This document shows positions 16,667 to 25,370 of a stretch of 46,093 bases of DNA, piece by piece (the stretch's first letter is position 1; the number at the start of each line of letters is the position of its first letter). This DNA is from Defluviitaleaceae bacterium (GTDB lineage Bacteria; Bacillota; Clostridia; Lachnospirales; WQUN01): the NCBI GenBank assembly GCA_009781725.1, contig WQVF01000024.1, forward strand, positions 1 through 46,093. Direction: 5' to 3'. A program made the position numbers and the translations under genes. The notes below the pieces were generated by a model. The model was not told the origin of the DNA. It searched no databases and saw only the letters and a program-made list of their open reading frames with translations.

Positions 16667-18259
16667 CTATCTTGCTGCTATCTCAACAAGCCCCCATAAT
16701 TCCCCGTATCTGACCCATGCGAGACCCTCGGAGAAGCTGCGTACATCGTTGAATATTATGGGGACAACTATATTCCCTTCTCGGTCAATAATCCCCCATC
16801 TGGTGTTGTCTACCCATTCTCCCGACGGGGTTTCTTCCCAGGCACCCATTGCTACTGCCGCAAATCCTTGAGAAAAATCTCTTGCTTGGTCAAACATCAG
16901 GGGAATGACTTCATTGCCTTGGCGGTCAACAAAGCCCCATCCTGTCTGCACCCATTCATCATTTACCCAACGGGAATTATTAACCGCCGCCATTCCTTCG
17001 GAAAAGACATGTATGGACTGGTATCTGCCTGGGGGGATTACTATATTGCCGGCAGTGTCAATCGCCCCGGTAGAATGCTGTTCATCTGAGAAAAACGCTG
17101 TGGCGACTCCCTCGTTAAAGCTGCCTATCCAATTGTAATTGAAGGGAATCACAATATTCCTCCCATGGTCGATAGCACCCCAACGGAAGGTAGCGTCAAC
17201 CCATTCCTCATTTTCATCTAAATAGCCTTGGTAACCAGTTCTGACTATAGCAACCCCGTATGAAAAATTATTGGCGTGGGTATATATAAAGTCCACGACT
17301 TGATTGCCTTGCCTGTCGATAAAACCCCAGCGGGTAGTATCCACCCAGTTGCCGAGTTCGTCTTCTTCCCAGCCCACATTGATGCTTACGGCGGCTAGAC
17401 CTTCGGAGAAGCTGGGATAAATCAAAAATCCATGGCCCTCGGTCATGGGAACACCGATGGTAAAGGGGATGACAACCTCACCAGAGGTGTTAATAAAGCC
17501 CCAATACTCGTAACGCATAACCGGTGCAAGGCCATCACTGAAGGTACCGGCGCGGTCAAATTCTAGAGGAATGACCTCGTTACCGTTTTGGTCTATAAAG
17601 CCCCACTGGCTGGTATCTGCCCATTCGCCGTCAGGCTGCTGCCCCCAACCGCCTCGGCGCACCGCCATTAGCCCTTCGGAAAATGACCAGCCCCAGTCAT
17701 AATCAAAGGGAACTACAAGCCTGCCTTCTGTATCAAAGACCCCCATGGCATTGTGCCCCTCGGAACGGATTGCCACCAATCCCTGAGAAAAGGGCGGTGC
17801 CCCTCGATATGCATACATTTCTGGGTAGTGACGATGTTCTATAGGGATAATAATTTCACCATGGTTATTCAAATAGCCAAGGATATGCATGGATTCCCAT
17901 ACGCCGTCCTCGAAATATTCCACCCCGGCTATACCTTCGTTGAAATTAAAGACCTGGTGGAAATCCCAAGTTGGAGGGGTATGCCATGTAATTGGGCCGT
18001 AAAGGGCCAGATGTTCCAGCTGCGGTATATCGTAATCGTTGTCTTCTGGGTCCTCTGTCTGGTCGTCTGTTTCATCTGTTGAGGTAGTATCGCCAGATTC
18101 CTGGTTTTCCGAATCCTGTGTTGGTTCATTTTCCGCAAATCCGGGAATATAATCCTCGGTATCATTGCCAAAAAAGGCCTGGTACAAGAAAATCCCTGAT
18201 ATCACCGTGATAATGGCTGCTGCTACAATTATTGCGATGTACATTTTGTTGTTACTCAT
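16667..18259 (-). CDS. Membrane-anchored WG-repeat protein
   Basis: Protein of 530 residues. An N-terminal membrane anchor (about 7-27, IAIIVAAAIITVISGIFLYQ) is followed by an acidic Thr/Ser/Glu/Asp linker, then about ten WG (KWG) repeats of the kind WGFIDxxGNEVIPLxFDxA-FSEGLAxV. The chain ends LWGLVEIAAR. WG repeats form extracellular beta-rich domains of unknown biochemical function; here the body would lie outside the membrane. I chose ATG 18259 because AGGAGGAA is eight bases upstream; an earlier GTG at 18292 lacks one. It is on the sigG strand and separated from it by an inverted repeat. A forespore or cell-surface role is possible from context only. Confidence 0.85.
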   Translation of the reverse strand: MSNNKMYIAIIVAAAIITVISGIFLYQAFFGNDTEDYIPGFAENEPTQDSENQESGDTTSTDETDDQTEDPEDNDYDIPQLEHLALYGPITWHTPPTWDFHQVFNFNEGIAGVEYFEDGVWESMHILGYLNNHGEIIIPIEHRHYPEMYAYRGAPPFSQGLVAIRSEGHNAMGVFDTEGRLVVPFDYDWGWSFSEGLMAVRRGGWGQQPDGEWADTSQWGFIDQNGNEVIPLEFDRAGTFSDGLAPVMRYEYWGFINTSGEVVIPFTIGVPMTEGHGFLIYPSFSEGLAAVSINVGWEEDELGNWVDTTRWGFIDRQGNQVVDFIYTHANNFSYGVAIVRTGYQGYLDENEEWVDATFRWGAIDHGRNIVIPFNYNWIGSFNEGVATAFFSDEQHSTGAIDTAGNIVIPPGRYQSIHVFSEGMAAVNNSRWVNDEWVQTGWGFVDRQGNEVIPLMFDQARDFSQGFAAVAMGAWEETPSGEWVDNTRWGIIDREGNIVVPIIFNDVRSFSEGLAWVRYGELWGLVEIAAR

Positions 18260-18287
18260 CAAAATTCCTCCTGTCGTCCTACACACT

Positions 18288-18366
18288 GTCATCCCGCGCT
18301 TGACGCGGGATCCCCTAATCTAAAGCCGAAAGACTAGTAGGACCCCGGGCCAAGCCCAGGGTGACG
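18288..18366. repeat. GC-rich palindromic repeat (79 bp)
   Basis: GTCATCCCGCGCTTGACGCG at the left end is matched on the other strand at the right end by TCGTCACCCTGGGCTTGGCC: imperfect inverted arms of about 30 bases. It lies just upstream of the WG-repeat gene. It has the form of a dispersed intergenic palindrome; a shorter related string (GTCACCCCGGGCTCACG) is seen near 45915. Confidence 0.6.
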
Positions 18367-18452
18367 AGTTTGCCTGCCATTATGTGGTTTTTTTGGAGAT
18401 TCTACAAGGGGGAGCTTGAAAAAAGTATTCATGCCATATGAAAAATTGCACA

Positions 18453-18482
18453 AAAAACCCGTATGGCACCATACGGATTTTT
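18453..18482. terminator. Bidirectional hairpin
   Basis: CCGTATGG-CA-CCATACGG with A-runs to the left and T-runs to the right, so it can end transcription in either direction. The same hairpin core is the heart of the 185-bp repeat at 33.9 and 45.7 kb. Confidence 0.65.
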
Positions 18483-18512
18483 TATTCAAACTTTACAAAT
18501 GATATATGTAAG

Positions 18513-18539
18513 AAGGGCTGCCTAGAGTTGGCAACCCTT
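18513..18539 (-). terminator. Terminator of the SASP gene
   Basis: On the minus strand AAGGGTTGCC-loop-GGCAGCCCTT forms a ten-pair stem with one mismatch, followed by CTTACA, starting 15 bases after the SASP stop codon. A second hairpin lies further downstream at 18453. Confidence 0.65.
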
Positions 18540-18554
18540 GGGTATACTTAAAAA

Positions 18555-18767
18555 TTACAACTTTGCTCCGCCAGCCATTGCGCGTTCTTGAGCTTCAATC
18601 ATTTTCTTAACCATGTATCCGCCAACATAACCATTTTGGGCAGATGTTAGGTCACCATTGTAACCTTGTTTAAGTGGTACGCCGATTTCGTTGGCTACCT
18701 CGTACTTGAATGCATTAAGAGCTTCCTTTGCATGGGGTTTTGCGGTATTACTTGTTGGGGTATTCAT
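18555..18767 (-). CDS. Alpha/beta-type small acid-soluble spore protein
   Basis: Forespore DNA-binding protein of 70 residues that coats spore DNA and protects it from UV and heat. FKYEVANEIGVPLKQGYNGD contains the EVANE-IGV site cut by the germination protease GPR; GYVGGYMVKKMIEAQERAMA is the conserved second half. Length is normal. GAGAG precedes the ATG. Expression is expected from sigma-G; I could not find a convincing sigma-G promoter, but an operator-like inverted repeat (TTTACACGAA-TAT-TTCGTATAAA, 18800-18822) lies about 33-55 bases upstream. The rest of the 368-base gap to the next gene shows nothing clear. Confidence 0.96.
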   Translation of the reverse strand: MNTPTSNTAKPHAKEALNAFKYEVANEIGVPLKQGYNGDLTSAQNGYVGGYMVKKMIEAQERAMAGGAKL

Positions 18768-19135
18768 AGATGAATCTCTCCTTTTTTACTTGGGATTGGT
18801 TTACACGAATATTTCGTATAAACTTTACGAGGGTAGTATTTGCGGTTGATTGGATTTTATGTGAGGTTATGGAGGGAATTATTGCAATAGAAAAAGTTTG
18901 AGTTGTTGGATTTTTATGGGTACAGTAGATTAGGATGCAAAATTATAGCAAGGTCATTTCGCCTTTGCAGGATGTTATTGTCAATCATATCAATATTAAG
19001 TTATTCATTACATAGCAAGATGTAAAAAAATTTATAGCCTCCCTTCAATTGGGTAAACATTTCAACAGTTTATTTTGCTATTATTGCATGGCAATTGTAT
19101 GTTTTCACAATATAATTTCAAAGGAGGAATTTAGT

Positions 19136-20929
19136 ATGAAACGAGGGTTATTATGTTTGGCGATTCTTCTAGCTATGACTTTAGTCATGGTAGCCTGTGG
19201 GCGTGACAATGGTGACGACCCCACTGATGCAACAGAAGAGCCTGCAAATGTTGCTACACCAGAACCAGAAGAACCAGAAGTGGATCAAAATAACGACGAA
19301 GAACCTGAGCTGGATGGTTTATATGTACCCTTCTATCTGGCCCCTATGGCAGAGCGTATCACTATCGATATTGGTTTTGGTTTCGGTACCCCAGAAGGGG
19401 CGGACGTGCCTCCGGGAACAACACCGTCAACCAGTTCAATTCCCGAAATAATGGATTTGTTGAACATCGACCTGAATTACCTCTGGGAAGTCCCCAGTGC
19501 CCAAGCGGACGATCGTTTTCAGTTGGCACTTGCAACAGGAGAAATCCCTGATATTATGCGCTTAGGACATAGGGATTTCGCAGAACTGTCCCAGTTTGGA
19601 ATGCTTAGAGATTTAAGCGATGCCTATGAGCAGTTTATCCACCCGGAAATCAGGGCAATGTTTGAGTTTTATGACAATGTTCCCTTGCAAATGGCTACAA
19701 CCGGCGGTGAGCTGTTGGCCATCCCTCATTTTAGAGATACTTTTGGGATGGTAAAGTTGCTATGGTACCGGCATGACTGGCTGGAGGCATTGGAGCTTCC
19801 TGTACCTACTACCATGGATGAAATGCATGAGGTAGCATTGGCCTTCGTAGAAAACGACATGAGCGAGCAGGGCAATACTACCGGTCTTGGCCTGTTCCAA
19901 GACATAACCCATACATGGTTCCCATGTGCAAGAGGGATATTCTATGGTTATGGTGCTTTCCCCACAAGCTGGATTGAAAGAGACGGTGAATTAGTATTTG
20001 GCACAATTATGCCACAAACCCAACATGGCCTTAATCGTCTACGCCAAATGTATGCAGATGGGGCCATCCACCGTGAGTTTGCGACAATGAACCTAGACCA
20101 ATTGGTAGCTGAGATTTCCGGTGACCGTGTTGGCATGGTTATGGGAGAATGGTGGCTATCCGCATGGCCCATGAACCATAACAAGAGTCTAAATCCTGAT
20201 GCAGACTGGCGTGCTACATTCCTGGTATCTGCTACAGATGCCCCGGCGCAGACTACAGTCGCCCGCAACATGGTTAACGATTTCTTGGTTGTAAGCGCAA
20301 ACGCGCCAGCTGGCACGGAAGAGGCACTTATTAGAATAATTAATAACCACTGGGATATTAATACCGCCTTGGCACATGATCGTTTTGGCGATTTATTGGA
20401 GCAGGAAAATGGTTTTGTATGGAATTGGAGCCCAGCATATCTCATTCTTGCAAACTTCCTTAATGTTAACCATTTTGCAATCAGTGATGCACTTAGAACT
20501 GGTGACACTTCGGCGTTAACCCGTGAGCAAGCACAGTGGTATGCTGATACCCGCTTCTATTTAGAAGGTATGACTTTTGAAGATTCTGATTTATTTGCGC
20601 GACTGGAGCTAGAATGGGCAGAAGATCGCCCTGTTGCCGAAGCATGGGGTATATATATTTCCCGTGTAGCACCTTACGGAGGCTGGGGCTTAACTGAGCG
20701 AGTACGCGATGAAGGACGGTTTATCTTTGACGAGTATTATGGTGAGCCCACCCCAACAGAAATTGCAAGGGCGTCCATACTTCATGATATGTGGGAAGAA
20801 TTTGCCCTTCGTTATATAATGGGTGAGCACCCTTACGATGCATGGTACACCTTTGTTAGTGATTGGCTGACTCTGGGTGGTGAAGATTGGACAAGGGAAG
20901 TAAACGAGCAGTTTAGAGGATTGCGTTAA
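19136..20929 (+). CDS. Sugar-binding lipoprotein of ABC transporter (second cluster)
   Basis: Extracellular solute-binding protein of 597 residues. MKRG start, hydrophobic stretch and lipobox MVAC give a lipid anchor at Cys21, followed by a long acidic Thr/Glu/Pro linker (about 22-65). The mature part has family-1 binding-protein features (FQLALATGEIPDIMRLGHRD; LLWYRHDWLEALELPVPTTM). The ATG at 19136 has a perfect AAAGGAGG seven bases upstream; an in-frame upstream extension to 19049 has neither a signal peptide nor a ribosome site. It heads the rightward operon with a two-component system and two permeases. The ligand is unknown, probably an oligosaccharide. Confidence 0.92.
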   Translation: MKRGLLCLAILLAMTLVMVACGRDNGDDPTDATEEPANVATPEPEEPEVDQNNDEEPELDGLYVPFYLAPMAERITIDIGFGFGTPEGADVPPGTTPSTSSIPEIMDLLNIDLNYLWEVPSAQADDRFQLALATGEIPDIMRLGHRDFAELSQFGMLRDLSDAYEQFIHPEIRAMFEFYDNVPLQMATTGGELLAIPHFRDTFGMVKLLWYRHDWLEALELPVPTTMDEMHEVALAFVENDMSEQGNTTGLGLFQDITHTWFPCARGIFYGYGAFPTSWIERDGELVFGTIMPQTQHGLNRLRQMYADGAIHREFATMNLDQLVAEISGDRVGMVMGEWWLSAWPMNHNKSLNPDADWRATFLVSATDAPAQTTVARNMVNDFLVVSANAPAGTEEALIRIINNHWDINTALAHDRFGDLLEQENGFVWNWSPAYLILANFLNVNHFAISDALRTGDTSALTREQAQWYADTRFYLEGMTFEDSDLFARLELEWAEDRPVAEAWGIYISRVAPYGGWGLTERVRDEGRFIFDEYYGEPTPTEIARASILHDMWEEFALRYIMGEHPYDAWYTFVSDWLTLGGEDWTREVNEQFRGLR

Positions 20930-20962
20930 TAATTAACGGGTTATCCTAAGGATAGCAGTATT

Positions 20963-21014
20963 ATAGTCATTCTAGTTGACAATGAGCTTGCTCATGTTCA
21001 GCTAGAATGACTAT
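20963..21014 (+). promoter_or_regulatory. Intercistronic hairpin 1
   Basis: ATAGTCATTCTAG (20963-20975) pairs perfectly with CTAGAATGACTAT (21002-21014). The apex continues as ATGAGC-TT-GCTCAT, giving a stem of more than 20 pairs with a small internal bulge. It starts about 33 bases after the binding-protein stop. There is no T-run, so it fits an mRNA-stabilising or processing structure better than a simple terminator. Confidence 0.7.
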
Positions 21015-21068
21015 ATAGCCGGACAACTTGAAAAATGAGCGAGCTCATTCTCAAGTTGTTTGCTATAT
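21013..21068 (+). promoter_or_regulatory. Intercistronic hairpin 2
   Basis: ATATAGC / GCTATAT (21013-21019, 21062-21068), ACAACTTGA / TCAAGTTGT (21023-21031, 21051-21059) and AATGAGC / GCTCATT (21034-21040, 21043-21049) nest into one long stem with a two-base apex. The apex is nearly the same as that of hairpin 1, and the two structures abut and share two bases. Confidence 0.72.
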
Positions 21069-21085
21069 AATTAGCCACGGGGAGA

Positions 21086-21148
21086 GGTGTGCACTTTGGC
21101 ATCGTGCTTCTCACATAGCCAGACCAAAGTGCCACTCCTTCGGGGTGG
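21086..21148 (+). promoter_or_regulatory. Intercistronic hairpin 3 with alternative small hairpin
   Basis: GCACTTTGG (21091-21099) pairs with CCAAAGTGC (21124-21132). The following CCACTCC can either extend this stem by pairing with the GGAG/GGTG side, or fold with GGGGTGG across TTCG (21132-21148), which is followed by TTTAATAAGTTCTTT. The two folds share bases, so this resembles an attenuator before the histidine kinase gene. Inferred from pairing only. Confidence 0.5.
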
Positions 21149-21194
21149 GGTTTAATAAGTTCTTTGTTGGATAGAATCTCTGCCTGAGGTATTT

Positions 21195-22811
21195 ATGAAG
21201 CCTATTATCCCATTTAGACGGTCACGTTTTATGCGTCGTTCTCGCGTTATGCTGGCAAAGGCTGTGGTGGTATTCATGGTTTTTATGCTGATTGTATATG
21301 CCTTTGGGCTTTGGCTTAATGTTAATACTCAAAACTTGGTGCGCCAGCAAACGATTGAATATACCCATAGGCAATTGACTTACCTAGCCGAAAACCTTGA
21401 CAGAGAGATGGAACACATCTTCCGGCAGCAGGTGGCTTTGAGCAATGATTTTGCATTAAGGCTTTTGCTTTTATATCCCGATACATCTGAAATGGCCAGT
21501 ATTTTTAACCATCTTCGACGTATTAATACTCATTTTAGCGCGATTTACATGTCTACACCTCATGTGTCGGGGGTTGGGGTTTTTCTCCCAGAGATGAATC
21601 GCATCACGCGTTGGGGTCTGTTGTTTTCAGCACCAACGGAAGAAGATACGGCACTTATGTATGCCATACAAACTAACGGCCAACGAATCTTCTCATATGA
21701 GCAGGATTTGGTTATGGGTATGCCCCTTTTAGGAAATCTGATAACAGAACCAGGGAAAGACGGCGCAGTTAGTTTTGTGCGGCTAAGTGGCGATACTATC
21801 GGCAATACCCTTAGCCAAATGGCTATAGCCTATAACTTAACCATTGCTTTGTATAATGGAAGCACAAAAGTGCTCTTTGGCGGTAATGAGTTGGATGCTT
21901 CTTGGATGGTACTCCATGATTCGAATATTTTTGAGCCGCGCCATGTAGTAAATAACGGGGAATCAATGTGGGTGTTGAGAGCACCTTTTTCCAGTTGGGA
22001 TTTTGAATTGGTTGCATGGCTTCCTAATACACAGGTTGACATGGCTATTCCTACAATGGTTGCCACATTTGTTTTGTTTGCCTTGTCTTTGATTGTGGGT
22101 GTGATTTGTTTTGCTCTATATACAAACCGATTAATAAAACTGTTTCACAATGAGAAATTAGCATCGGAAAAAGCACAACTTGGACAGCTTAGTTTGCAGA
22201 TAGCTCCCCATTTCTTGTACAACAGCTTCTACCAGATATACCGGTTGGGCAAGCTTGGGGATATGGACGCTGTGTCTGACATTTCACTTAAATTAAGCCA
22301 GTATTTTCAGTATATCACTCGCAGCCGGGAGGATTCCATCACATTGGCACTGGAGGTCAAACACGCAAAAGATTATGCCGCCATCCAGAATATCCGATAC
22401 GCTGGACAGGTGAAATGCCGATTTGACCCCGTTCCAGAGCCGTATGGCGAAACAATAATGCCCAAGCTGTTTTTGCAGCCCATCATCGAAAATGCCTATA
22501 TCCATGCCCTGGATAACACCGAGGGTATCATGTTAATACATGTAGGTATTGCTTTTAGAAACGGTGATTTATGCATATCAGTAGAGGATAATGGCACAAC
22601 CTTAGATGATGGAACCTTAGCCAGGCTACAGGAGCGATTAACTGCTCCCGATGCCACCAAAGACGAACTAACCAGTTTGCTTAACATCAGTCAACGGATT
22701 GCACTTATGTACGGCGAACAAGCCTGTATGGGCATTTCCCGTGGGGACATGGGCGGGCTACGCGTGGAAATTATAGTTGCAAATCCGGCTCTTCATAAGG
22801 AAGTAGAGTGA
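21195..22811 (+). CDS. YesM-type sensor histidine kinase
   Basis: Membrane two-component kinase of 538 residues. Membrane helices at about 21-41 and 284-308 flank an extracellular sensor domain of roughly 240 residues. The cytoplasmic part is a His_kinase/HATPase pair: the phospho-acceptor is H339 in LQIAPHFLYNSF, and FLQPIIENAYIHAL is the N-box of the ATP-binding domain. A short EDNG stretch follows. It senses extracellular sugar, often together with the binding protein, and phosphorylates the response regulator encoded six bases downstream. The ATG at 21195 has only a weak GAGG, so translation may be modest; the hairpin-rich leader precedes it. Confidence 0.93.
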   Translation: MKPIIPFRRSRFMRRSRVMLAKAVVVFMVFMLIVYAFGLWLNVNTQNLVRQQTIEYTHRQLTYLAENLDREMEHIFRQQVALSNDFALRLLLLYPDTSEMASIFNHLRRINTHFSAIYMSTPHVSGVGVFLPEMNRITRWGLLFSAPTEEDTALMYAIQTNGQRIFSYEQDLVMGMPLLGNLITEPGKDGAVSFVRLSGDTIGNTLSQMAIAYNLTIALYNGSTKVLFGGNELDASWMVLHDSNIFEPRHVVNNGESMWVLRAPFSSWDFELVAWLPNTQVDMAIPTMVATFVLFALSLIVGVICFALYTNRLIKLFHNEKLASEKAQLGQLSLQIAPHFLYNSFYQIYRLGKLGDMDAVSDISLKLSQYFQYITRSREDSITLALEVKHAKDYAAIQNIRYAGQVKCRFDPVPEPYGETIMPKLFLQPIIENAYIHALDNTEGIMLIHVGIAFRNGDLCISVEDNGTTLDDGTLARLQERLTAPDATKDELTSLLNISQRIALMYGEQACMGISRGDMGGLRVEIIVANPALHKEVE

Positions 22812-22817
22812 TAGTTT

Positions 22818-24398
22818 ATGCGCCATTTGTTGGTAATAGACGATGAACCAAATTTGGTTGACGGCCTTTGTAATGCCATAGCTGAAAGCCTAGGAGATAG
22901 CGTTGATGTAAGCAAAGCCTATAGTGGAAGCGAGGCTCTTGCGATACTTTCCGAAAGTCCTATGGATTTGGTAATAACAGATATACGTATGCCTGGTATC
23001 AACGGTCTTGATTTGCTTCATGCTATTCATGAGTGCCAGTTTGGTTGCCGAGTATTAATCATCACGGGCTATGAGGAGTTTAACGTCATACATGAAGCGG
23101 TAAAGCTTCCCAGTACAGCCGGATTCTTGCTCAAAGACGAAGGCGATGAAGCAATTATTAAAGCAGTTAATAATACGCTGTTAGCCATAGAAGAGGATGA
23201 GAAAATTCAGCTATCTCTGGCTCTGGCCGACCGTCAAAGCAAAGCACTTGAGATATTGCTGCGTGAGCGCAGGCTTTGGCATCTTTTGGGGATACTGCCT
23301 TACTATGACGAGTCCTCTTCTTTAGAAACGACATTAGCCGTTGATGTAGCACAACCCATGCTGTTGATTGTTGTTCGTACCTTATCTGCATATTTTAGTA
23401 CAGACACCCTTATCTGGCTGGAGCAGCAGGTTCACAAGAGCTTCAGTGCCATTTTTTCCATGGAGATGAGCATCCTAAGCCCAACTGATACAGCATGGCT
23501 TCTCCAGAAGCGGGGGGATACGTCTTTTCCACTAGAGGATGATGGGCGGCGCGCAGGTGTACTTAGGACGGGAATGTTGGAAATCCAATCCTTGCTTGCG
23601 AATAATGGCGTGGAGGTATCAGTTGCCTTAGCATCGAAATGGATTAAAGCACCTAATTTGCCTGGCTATGTACATGCCTTACGAAAATTAATGCAAAATT
23701 TACTGGTTGGTGGGCGGCATCAACAAGTCATAGATGTAAGTGCTGATGAAGAAGGACAGTTTGCGGCTTCATTGGAAAGTGCGAACTTTCATGTATCAGG
23801 GGAGCGGTGCATTCATCGGGCCAAAAACGCTCTGCTTGAAGGCGACGAAAAAGATTGGGAAGACTCGTTGATGGAGGCCAGTCGCATAAGCGATTCTGAT
23901 CCTTCGATTATTACACGTCTTCTGACTATGCTGATTGCTTCTGTAGACGCTCTTGGCCTACCTATGATTGAAGACATACCCATTTTGCTTAACCCGGCTA
24001 ATGATTATGAAAATCTTAGGGAAATCGGCGCGATGCTTTGCCTCAGGCGTAGGCAGGCTTCGAAGCATGCAATAAGAGATTTAATCACTCGTATACATGA
24101 GACTATTGAGAAAGAGCTTGGAAGCCCCACACTGTCACTGGCCTTTATAGCAGCACAAACACATCATAATCCATCCTATCTGTCGCGCCTATACAAGCAG
24201 CATACTGGGGTTAACATAACCGAGACTATCAATAGTATGCGCATTAGCCGGGCTTGCGAATTACTTAATGATTCATCCCTTAGAATCAATGATATATCCC
24301 GTCGGGTGGGCTATGCTTCTCCGTCTTATTTTACTTTTTGTTTTTGCAAAAAAATGGGTGTTACACCCAAGGAGTACCGAAGCGGAATATCGGAATAG
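22818..24398 (+). CDS. YesN-type response regulator (receiver + AraC)
   Basis: Response regulator of 526 residues. The receiver domain at 1-120 carries acidic residues in VIDDEP, the phospho-acceptor D55 in ITDIRMPG and K104 in FLLKDEG. A long middle region of about 300 residues has no clear domain. The C-terminal AraC DNA-binding domain contains SLAFIAAQTHHNPSYLSRLY and RINDISRRVGYASPSYFTFC, ending KKMGVTPKEYRS. It should activate this operon when phosphorylated by the upstream kinase. It is followed 22 bases later by the permease genes. Confidence 0.94.
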   Translation: MRHLLVIDDEPNLVDGLCNAIAESLGDSVDVSKAYSGSEALAILSESPMDLVITDIRMPGINGLDLLHAIHECQFGCRVLIITGYEEFNVIHEAVKLPSTAGFLLKDEGDEAIIKAVNNTLLAIEEDEKIQLSLALADRQSKALEILLRERRLWHLLGILPYYDESSSLETTLAVDVAQPMLLIVVRTLSAYFSTDTLIWLEQQVHKSFSAIFSMEMSILSPTDTAWLLQKRGDTSFPLEDDGRRAGVLRTGMLEIQSLLANNGVEVSVALASKWIKAPNLPGYVHALRKLMQNLLVGGRHQQVIDVSADEEGQFAASLESANFHVSGERCIHRAKNALLEGDEKDWEDSLMEASRISDSDPSIITRLLTMLIASVDALGLPMIEDIPILLNPANDYENLREIGAMLCLRRRQASKHAIRDLITRIHETIEKELGSPTLSLAFIAAQTHHNPSYLSRLYKQHTGVNITETINSMRISRACELLNDSSLRINDISRRVGYASPSYFTFCFCKKMGVTPKEYRSGISE

Positions 24399-24420
24399 AC
24401 TTTTTAAGGAGGGCTCGAGT

Positions 24421-25359
24421 ATGTCATCAACCTCAAAACCTGCAAGACCTGTCAAGCGTAAACGTAAGCCAGGGGAATGGAAGCTGGAAATTTCTTTTCA
24501 TCTGATGCTATTACCGGCGGTTGTGCTTGTTATCATCTTTGCATATGTACCAATGGCTGGTATTATTATGGCTTTTCAGGATTTTAGGCCGATTTTATCA
24601 TTTGAAAATTCACCCTTTGTTGGCTTAGATAATTTCCGATTTATGTTTCAACTACCTACGTTTTCCAGAGCTATGCGCAATACGGTAATAATCGCTTTTT
24701 GGCGTACCACTATGGGGCTATTGGTGCCGTTGATTTTGGCACTGCTGATAAATGAGGTCGTGAGAAGCTGGTTTAAGCGTACTGTGCAAACAGCCATGTT
24801 TTTACCGTTTTTCCTATCATGGGCGGTTTTGGGTGGTGTTGTGCGAGAGGTTTTTTCCTTACAGGGACCTGTTAACCAGCTTATTATGGCTCTGGGTAAT
24901 GATCCTTATATGTTTCTTGCCAGCAATAATTGGTTTAGGTTTGTATTGGTAAGCACCGCAACTTGGCAAGGCCTGGGGGTAAACATGGTTGTTTTCCTTG
25001 CCGCTATCACCAATATTGACCCGGGACTTTATGAAACCGCCGACATTGACGGTTGCAATAAGCTAAAACAAGTTTGGTATATAACCCTGCCGGGTATGAT
25101 GCCAATTATTGTGCTGCTAGGCACTTTGGCTATTGGGGGGCTTCTTAGTGCTGGGTTTGACCAAGTTTTAATGCTATACGGTCCTCTTGTATATGAAACA
25201 GGGGATGTTATTGACACCTTAATTTATCGTATTGGTTTGCAAAATCGTCAATTCTCGGTAGCAGCTGCTATGGGTCTAATGAGGAGCGTTATTGGCTTGG
25301 CCTTGGTGGGTGCGGCCTACTTCTTAGCATATAAGTTTACCAATTATCGTATTTTCTAG
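24421..25359 (+). CDS. Sugar ABC transporter permease (LplB/YteP type, second cluster)
   Basis: Six-helix membrane permease of 312 residues with EAA loop YETADIDGCNKLKQVWYITL and C-terminus FLAYKFTNYRIF. The N-terminus has a basic tail (PARPVKRKRKPGEWK). ATG 24421 has AAGGAGGG nine bases upstream. The same reading frame is open further upstream into the response-regulator gene, but that part is a frame shadow. It pairs with the next permease; no ATPase gene in the operon. Confidence 0.92.
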   Translation: MSSTSKPARPVKRKRKPGEWKLEISFHLMLLPAVVLVIIFAYVPMAGIIMAFQDFRPILSFENSPFVGLDNFRFMFQLPTFSRAMRNTVIIAFWRTTMGLLVPLILALLINEVVRSWFKRTVQTAMFLPFFLSWAVLGGVVREVFSLQGPVNQLIMALGNDPYMFLASNNWFRFVLVSTATWQGLGVNMVVFLAAITNIDPGLYETADIDGCNKLKQVWYITLPGMMPIIVLLGTLAIGGLLSAGFDQVLMLYGPLVYETGDVIDTLIYRIGLQNRQFSVAAAMGLMRSVIGLALVGAAYFLAYKFTNYRIF

Positions 25360-25370
25360 GGAGGTACCGT

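Noticed and set aside
19948-20508. Minus-strand ORF of 186 residues
   Set aside because: Antisense shadow of the binding-protein gene, with low-complexity Ser/Arg-rich translation.
24268-24420. In-frame N-terminal extension of the LplB-type permease
   Set aside because: It overlaps the DNA-binding end of the response regulator; the ATG at 24421 has a strong ribosome site and a normal permease N-terminus.
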